From Ignavibacteria bacterium UBA7675 (GTDB lineage: Bacteria; Bacteroidota; Ignavibacteria; Kapaibacteriales; UB7675): 64,000 bases of DNA. The translations under genes were made by a program, and so were the position numbers. This document shows positions 60,750 through 64,000 of this stretch, piece by piece. A model generated the notes under the pieces. The model was not told where the DNA came from. It worked only from the letters and a program-made list of their open reading frames with translations, and made no database searches. Position 1 is the first letter of the stretch. Every line of letters starts with the position of its first letter. The stretch covers positions 62,001 to 126,000 of the forward strand of contig DLHF01000002.1 of the NCBI GenBank assembly GCA_002483085.1, in the 5' to 3' direction.

Positions 60750-60875
60750 TGTCTTCGCATTTGTTACCGGAACGGTACGAGGACGAGCTTCCGATAACTG
60801 CCAGCCACGCGGCGGGCCTGCTGCGCGGTGTGGAGGCTAAAGGCCGGGCGAAGGCCGAAGCGCACTCATTTATCG
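60750..60875 (+). repeat. Dispersed intergenic repeat, copy 7
   Basis: GTCTTCGCATTTGTTACCGG, ACGAGGACGAGCTTCCGATA (inverted relative to copies 4 and 6), then CCAGCCACGCGGCGGGCC, GCTGCGCGGTGTGGAGGC and GGCCGAAGCGCACTC (same direction as copy 1). It lies between the promoter at 60637-60667 and the convergent gene end at 60897, and joins the two kinds of block seen separately elsewhere. Confidence 0.7.
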
Positions 60876-60896
60876 CGTATTTACCGAAGTAGCTGC

Positions 60897-62276
60897 CTAT
60901 AAGCACCAGCACACTCCGAGCATAAGCGTGAGGCGATCCATGTTGATGCCTGTTCTATGGGAAGCTGACTCCATGGAGTCGGCTGTGCCAACGCGGGCAT
61001 ACATTGCCTCGCCCGCAATCGCTTCTCCTGAAAGGCGCAGAGAGAATGAAGAGGAAAAATAGTATTGCAGCGCTGTCGAGAGCATAAGGCTCATTGCCGA
61101 ACCGGGTTCCGATACGACGGTGCGGCGTCGAACTGACGTTGCCCGACCATGGGTAATATCGAGGACTGTACGGGTAGTAGTGACGTAAACCCAATTATAC
61201 GCAATTCCGGTTCCTATTTTCCATTCGAGTGGATTGTCGAGCTGGGGTGTGACAGACACCAACCTGTAGCCAACTGTAGCTCCTGCTGTCCAGCCCGATA
61301 AGTCTTTCGTATCAATTTTATCTTTTTCTATGACATGGCCTGTCTTGAGCACATCTGGAAATGTAGCACCGAAGACGCCAAATGACACGAACCTGTTCGG
61401 GTTGTACTGTACATCTACTCCCGCAAACGGATAGGAAGCATATCGGCGCGGATCGTGGTCGGTATCGACAGCAACTCCAAGAGCCCGCGAGAGTCCGAAC
61501 TGGGCGGCCATATGAGCTATTCCTCCATAGCCAGCTATTTGCCATCGGCGCAGATAGTGTTCTTCTACAATCCGGTCGACTTCCACCTCATCTGCAATGG
61601 GCTGCGGTGTCTTCATTGTGTACGAGCGGAGAATCGCCGAGCATTCGGGCGGCAGCGCTCCCCAAAAGAACACGCCTTCGCGCAGGTATGGCAGTGCAGA
61701 GAGGTACATTGCACCACTGCCGCCGATGTACCTGCCGTCTACAGATGCTATCTTGTTGTATGGAAGGATTTCCATTGCAGTGGTTGTGTAGCTTGCCCAA
61801 TCGCATGGTGTATTACCTGTGTACAGCAGCAGCAACGAGTCGGTGGCTGTGAACAGAATGCCGATATGATCAGTGCTGTCGAGAGTGCGAATTACTGTGC
61901 TGCGCTGTTGGTAGAATGGCCGCACCGGGCTTACAAACGCTGCAATGCTGTCCCACTCCACGCTATAGCTATTGGTGAAAATAGCCTCGAAATTATCGAT
62001 ATATCCGATAATGGATGCGGCTGTAGACACATGGATATTGAACGTGGTATCTGGCAGAGAGAAGCGCCGGGCTTGTACTGCCACCGAGTCGCTGTAGCGG
62101 GATGGCACAAAGCTGGCTGACTGCAGCGAATCGACGCGCCGGAACAACTTAAAATAGCGTATATCTGCCAAGTCGAACTCCGCGCCGGTTCGGCGGCTTT
62201 GGGGGATTGTGTCGGCATGAGCGGAATACATGAGAACACAGAAGACGCAAGAGAGCAGCAGGATAAACGAATGCAT
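60897..62276 (-). CDS. Exported protein of unknown function
   Basis: 459 aa from ATG 62276, chosen because it starts a signal peptide (HSFILLLSCVFCVLMYSAHA) and follows a good promoter; the frame is open much further upstream, over the opposite-strand DUF2157 gene. The C-terminal half looks like outer-membrane beta strands (SFGVFGATFPDVLKTGH, GWTAGATVGYRLVSVTPQLD, LSTALQYYFSSSFSLRLSGE, ending LMLGVCWCL). Family not recognised. Confidence 0.7.
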   Translation of the reverse strand: MHSFILLLSCVFCVLMYSAHADTIPQSRRTGAEFDLADIRYFKLFRRVDSLQSASFVPSRYSDSVAVQARRFSLPDTTFNIHVSTAASIIGYIDNFEAIFTNSYSVEWDSIAAFVSPVRPFYQQRSTVIRTLDSTDHIGILFTATDSLLLLYTGNTPCDWASYTTTAMEILPYNKIASVDGRYIGGSGAMYLSALPYLREGVFFWGALPPECSAILRSYTMKTPQPIADEVEVDRIVEEHYLRRWQIAGYGGIAHMAAQFGLSRALGVAVDTDHDPRRYASYPFAGVDVQYNPNRFVSFGVFGATFPDVLKTGHVIEKDKIDTKDLSGWTAGATVGYRLVSVTPQLDNPLEWKIGTGIAYNWVYVTTTRTVLDITHGRATSVRRRTVVSEPGSAMSLMLSTALQYYFSSSFSLRLSGEAIAGEAMYARVGTADSMESASHRTGINMDRLTLMLGVCWCL

Positions 62277-62330
62277 AATTGTAAAGCGGGAAAAGCGGTG
62301 GTACAAGTTACTGGTAGATTGATTTGCGTA

Positions 62331-62362
62331 CAAAAATATGCGCTCGGTAACTTCCTTGCAAA
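62331..62362 (-). promoter_or_regulatory. Promoter of the 459-aa exported protein gene
   Basis: Minus strand TTTG (62362-62359), 20 nt, TATTTTTG (62338-62331): exact consensus. Predicted start near 62324, about 48 nt before the ATG at 62276. Confidence 0.7.
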
Positions 62363-62439
62363 TCCGGCAGTTTTTTGTGAGGTTGCGGGCAATAAGCTGG
62401 CGGGACACACCCGTTGCTTCCCTTTTTTGAAGAAGGCGT

Positions 62440-63720
62440 ATGATTGGTAGTTTCAGAGGTTCCACTCGCCTTCGCCACGAGATTGGCGAATGGACAAGCC
62501 AAGGTATTATCACGCACGAGCAGGCGCGTATCCTCCACGAAAAATACGATCTCGACAAAGAAGCTCCGTGGTATTTACGGTCGGGATTTATTCTCAAAGC
62601 TCTTGCTCTGCTGCTGGCCGGCATGGGGCTCTTTTTGTTCATTTCACAGAACTGGGACCATTTCCCGCTGTGGGGGCGTGTTGCTACTGGCGCTGTGCCG
62701 CTGCTTATTGCTTATAGCATAGGGTTCTACTACAGGTTTAAAGAGCGCATGGAAGAGGCCGAGCTCGCCTTCTTTTTTGCGAGTATTGCCTTTGGCCTGA
62801 ATATCTTTTTGCAGGCACAGATATTTCACATTTCGGAGTATTACCCGGCGGGTATTCTCTGGTGGGCGCTGGGAGTCCTGCCTCTGGCTATCTATTTTAC
62901 AAGTGCCCTGCACAATGGGCTGCTCAATGTGATTTTCTTCCTGTGGCTTACACAGCAAATTGACCACGGCCATTTTTCGTGGATGGGACCTGTCGTTCTG
63001 CTCGGCATATTGTATATTCTCTGGCAGCATTCCAGCCGTATTGTGCTGCTGATGACAATGGTGAACGTGTATCTGTTCATATTTAACATCAACGACGGTT
63101 TACAGGAGCGATACGCGGGCGAGTTCTGGCTGCTATTTTATGTAATTACCGTGGCGTTCATGGCGTTCATGCCTTTCATAAGGGAGCGGTACGACAGCGG
63201 TTTTGCGTCGAAATTGTATCGGTTGCTGCGCTTTGCTACTATTGTCGTTCTCTTTATTACCACTTTTCATGAGATTACCGGCGAACTGATGTCCTACGGC
63301 TCGCTGGCTCCTGTGTCCTACGCCGTGCTTGCAATTGCGGCTATTACCTATTTGCTGTTCGACCGAGCTGTGCTTACGCTGGTCTCCCTCCTGCTGGCCA
63401 TACCGCTACTGGCTATTCATGCACTGAGCTTAAAGCTATTCCCGCTTTCCCCGGAAGCTCCCCATGTGCTGGCCATTATCATGAATGTTATCGTGTTTGG
63501 CTATGCGATATGGCGTATTTTCTTTGGGATGAAGCACCGCAAAAAGCGCGAATTCATGGGTGGTGTTGTGATGATTGTTGCTTTGGCAATTAGCCGATAT
63601 TTCGACTATTTCGACGATTATCTGATGATGTCGGTTGTGTTTTTGGCCTGTGCTCTGCTCCTGTGGGGGGTAAATGGGCTTTGGAACAGGCGCGTGCCTG
63701 CGGAAGTGCCGCAGGTGTAG
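62440..63720 (+). CDS. DUF2157 multi-helix membrane protein
   Basis: 426 aa. N-terminal soluble region with the family signature (HEIGEWTSQGIITHEQARIL), then about twelve hydrophobic helices (KALALLLAGMGLFLFISQNW, ARVATGAVPLLIAYSIGF-like, LWLLFYVITVAFMAFMPFI). Function unknown. In many genomes it precedes a GDYXXLXY protein, as here (27-bp gap), so the two probably form a membrane complex. Confidence 0.87.
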   Translation: MIGSFRGSTRLRHEIGEWTSQGIITHEQARILHEKYDLDKEAPWYLRSGFILKALALLLAGMGLFLFISQNWDHFPLWGRVATGAVPLLIAYSIGFYYRFKERMEEAELAFFFASIAFGLNIFLQAQIFHISEYYPAGILWWALGVLPLAIYFTSALHNGLLNVIFFLWLTQQIDHGHFSWMGPVVLLGILYILWQHSSRIVLLMTMVNVYLFIFNINDGLQERYAGEFWLLFYVITVAFMAFMPFIRERYDSGFASKLYRLLRFATIVVLFITTFHEITGELMSYGSLAPVSYAVLAIAAITYLLFDRAVLTLVSLLLAIPLLAIHALSLKLFPLSPEAPHVLAIIMNVIVFGYAIWRIFFGMKHRKKREFMGGVVMIVALAISRYFDYFDDYLMMSVVFLACALLLWGVNGLWNRRVPAEVPQV

Positions 63721-63746
63721 TAGATGTCCACTACCAGATCGAAACC

Positions 63747-64000
63747 ATGAAAGAGAACGTTCAACGCGTTTTTCGCAAGCGATATCTCATTGTAAAAGTG
63801 CTGTTCCAAATAGGCATTTTGGTCGGTATGGTTCTGCTGGCCATGCGCCCGTTAGTAGATGGCAGAGAAATACGCCTCGTTGTGCAGAGCCGCGATCCGC
63901 GCGCTTTGTTTCGCGGCGATTATGTGCAGCTCAACTACGAATTCAGCACAATAGACCTCGATAGCATTCCCAACGATCTGGACTCCGGCAGGCGGTATAA
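63747..64000 (+). CDS. GDYXXLXY domain membrane-anchored protein (5' part)
   Basis: 84 codons before the window end. An N-terminal helix (YLIVKVLFQIGILVGMVLLA) then the signature RGDYVQLNYEFS near residue 62, preceded by VVQSRDPRALF. Partner of the upstream DUF2157 protein; function unknown. The start follows the DUF2157 stop closely; the 3' end lies outside the window. Confidence 0.85.
   Translation, partial: MKENVQRVFRKRYLIVKVLFQIGILVGMVLLAMRPLVDGREIRLVVQSRDPRALFRGDYVQLNYEFSTIDLDSIPNDLDSGRRY

Noticed and set aside
62277..62642. N-terminal extension of the 459-aa exported protein gene (frame open to 62642)
   Set aside because: It would overlap the DUF2157 gene head to head, lacks protein-like composition, and a consensus promoter and signal peptide place the start at 62276.
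63724..63750. Eight-codon open frame between the DUF2157 and GDYXXLXY genes, overlapping the latter's ATG
   Set aside because: Too short to distinguish from chance and without a ribosome-binding site; the spacing alone explains coupling.

Overview
The window (about 50-55% GC by eye) looks like chromosome from the Bacteroidota/Chlorobiota/Kapabacteria side of the FCB group. Two secreted proteins end in type IX secretion (T9SS) sorting domains. There is an OmpA protein with a long run of thrombospondin type-3 repeats. Several intergenic regions carry the Bacteroidota-type promoter TTG-N19/20-TAnnTTTG. Unlike most Bacteroidetes, some genes also have a clear Shine-Dalgarno sequence (norC, the large OmpA, the 86-aa membrane protein), which favours an early-branching lineage such as Kapabacteria. 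That placement is inference. I found no rRNA, tRNA, CRISPR array, intact insertion sequence or prophage.

Layout. 1-8.4 kb: isoaspartyl peptidase, family III CoA-transferase, a MocR-type regulator divergent from a DMT exporter, an AI-2E family permease, a cupin, and a flavoprotein reductase divergent from a Fur-family regulator across two palindromic operators. 8.4-12.3 kb: metY-metX-hom methionine operon behind an apparent ribosome-mediated attenuator, made of a promoter, a Met-rich leader peptide, an antiterminator segment and a terminator. 12.4-21 kb: a DUF2156 acyltransferase-like protein, an iodotyrosine-deiodinase-like flavoprotein, a TlpA-like thioredoxin, a T9SS beta-propeller protein, an OmpA lipoprotein and a GNAT.

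21.6-35.7 kb is a minus-strand block centred on nitric oxide: a 611-aa unknown, an NsrR-type Rrf2 regulator, a heme-copper-oxidase-like membrane protein, nadA, nadB, tyrosine phenol-lyase, norC (fused to a second cytochrome c domain), norB, norQ, norD and tryptophanase. Inverted repeats with a 6-nt spacer lie in front of three of its transcription units and are candidate NsrR operators.

35.8-50.6 kb: a small membrane protein, a stomatin-like SPFH protein coupled to an inward-rectifier K+ channel, a YHYH-domain T9SS protein, an ABC-F ATPase, a TonB-domain remnant, a second SPFH protein, a fatty-acid desaturase, a MORN/TonB-domain lipoprotein, rpoN, a DUF3109 protein, a CHAP amidase, a DUF6483-like protein, an NAD-dependent epimerase and a VOC protein. 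50.8-64 kb: the large OmpA/TSP3 protein, lysA, a three-gene envelope cluster (two lipoproteins and a PD40/OmpA-like protein) behind one promoter, another exported protein, and the DUF2157/GDYXXLXY membrane pair, the latter cut by the window end.

A family of diverged dispersed repeats sits between genes (seven copies recognised). One copy runs into the 3' end of nadB and appears to have supplied a C-terminal extension.
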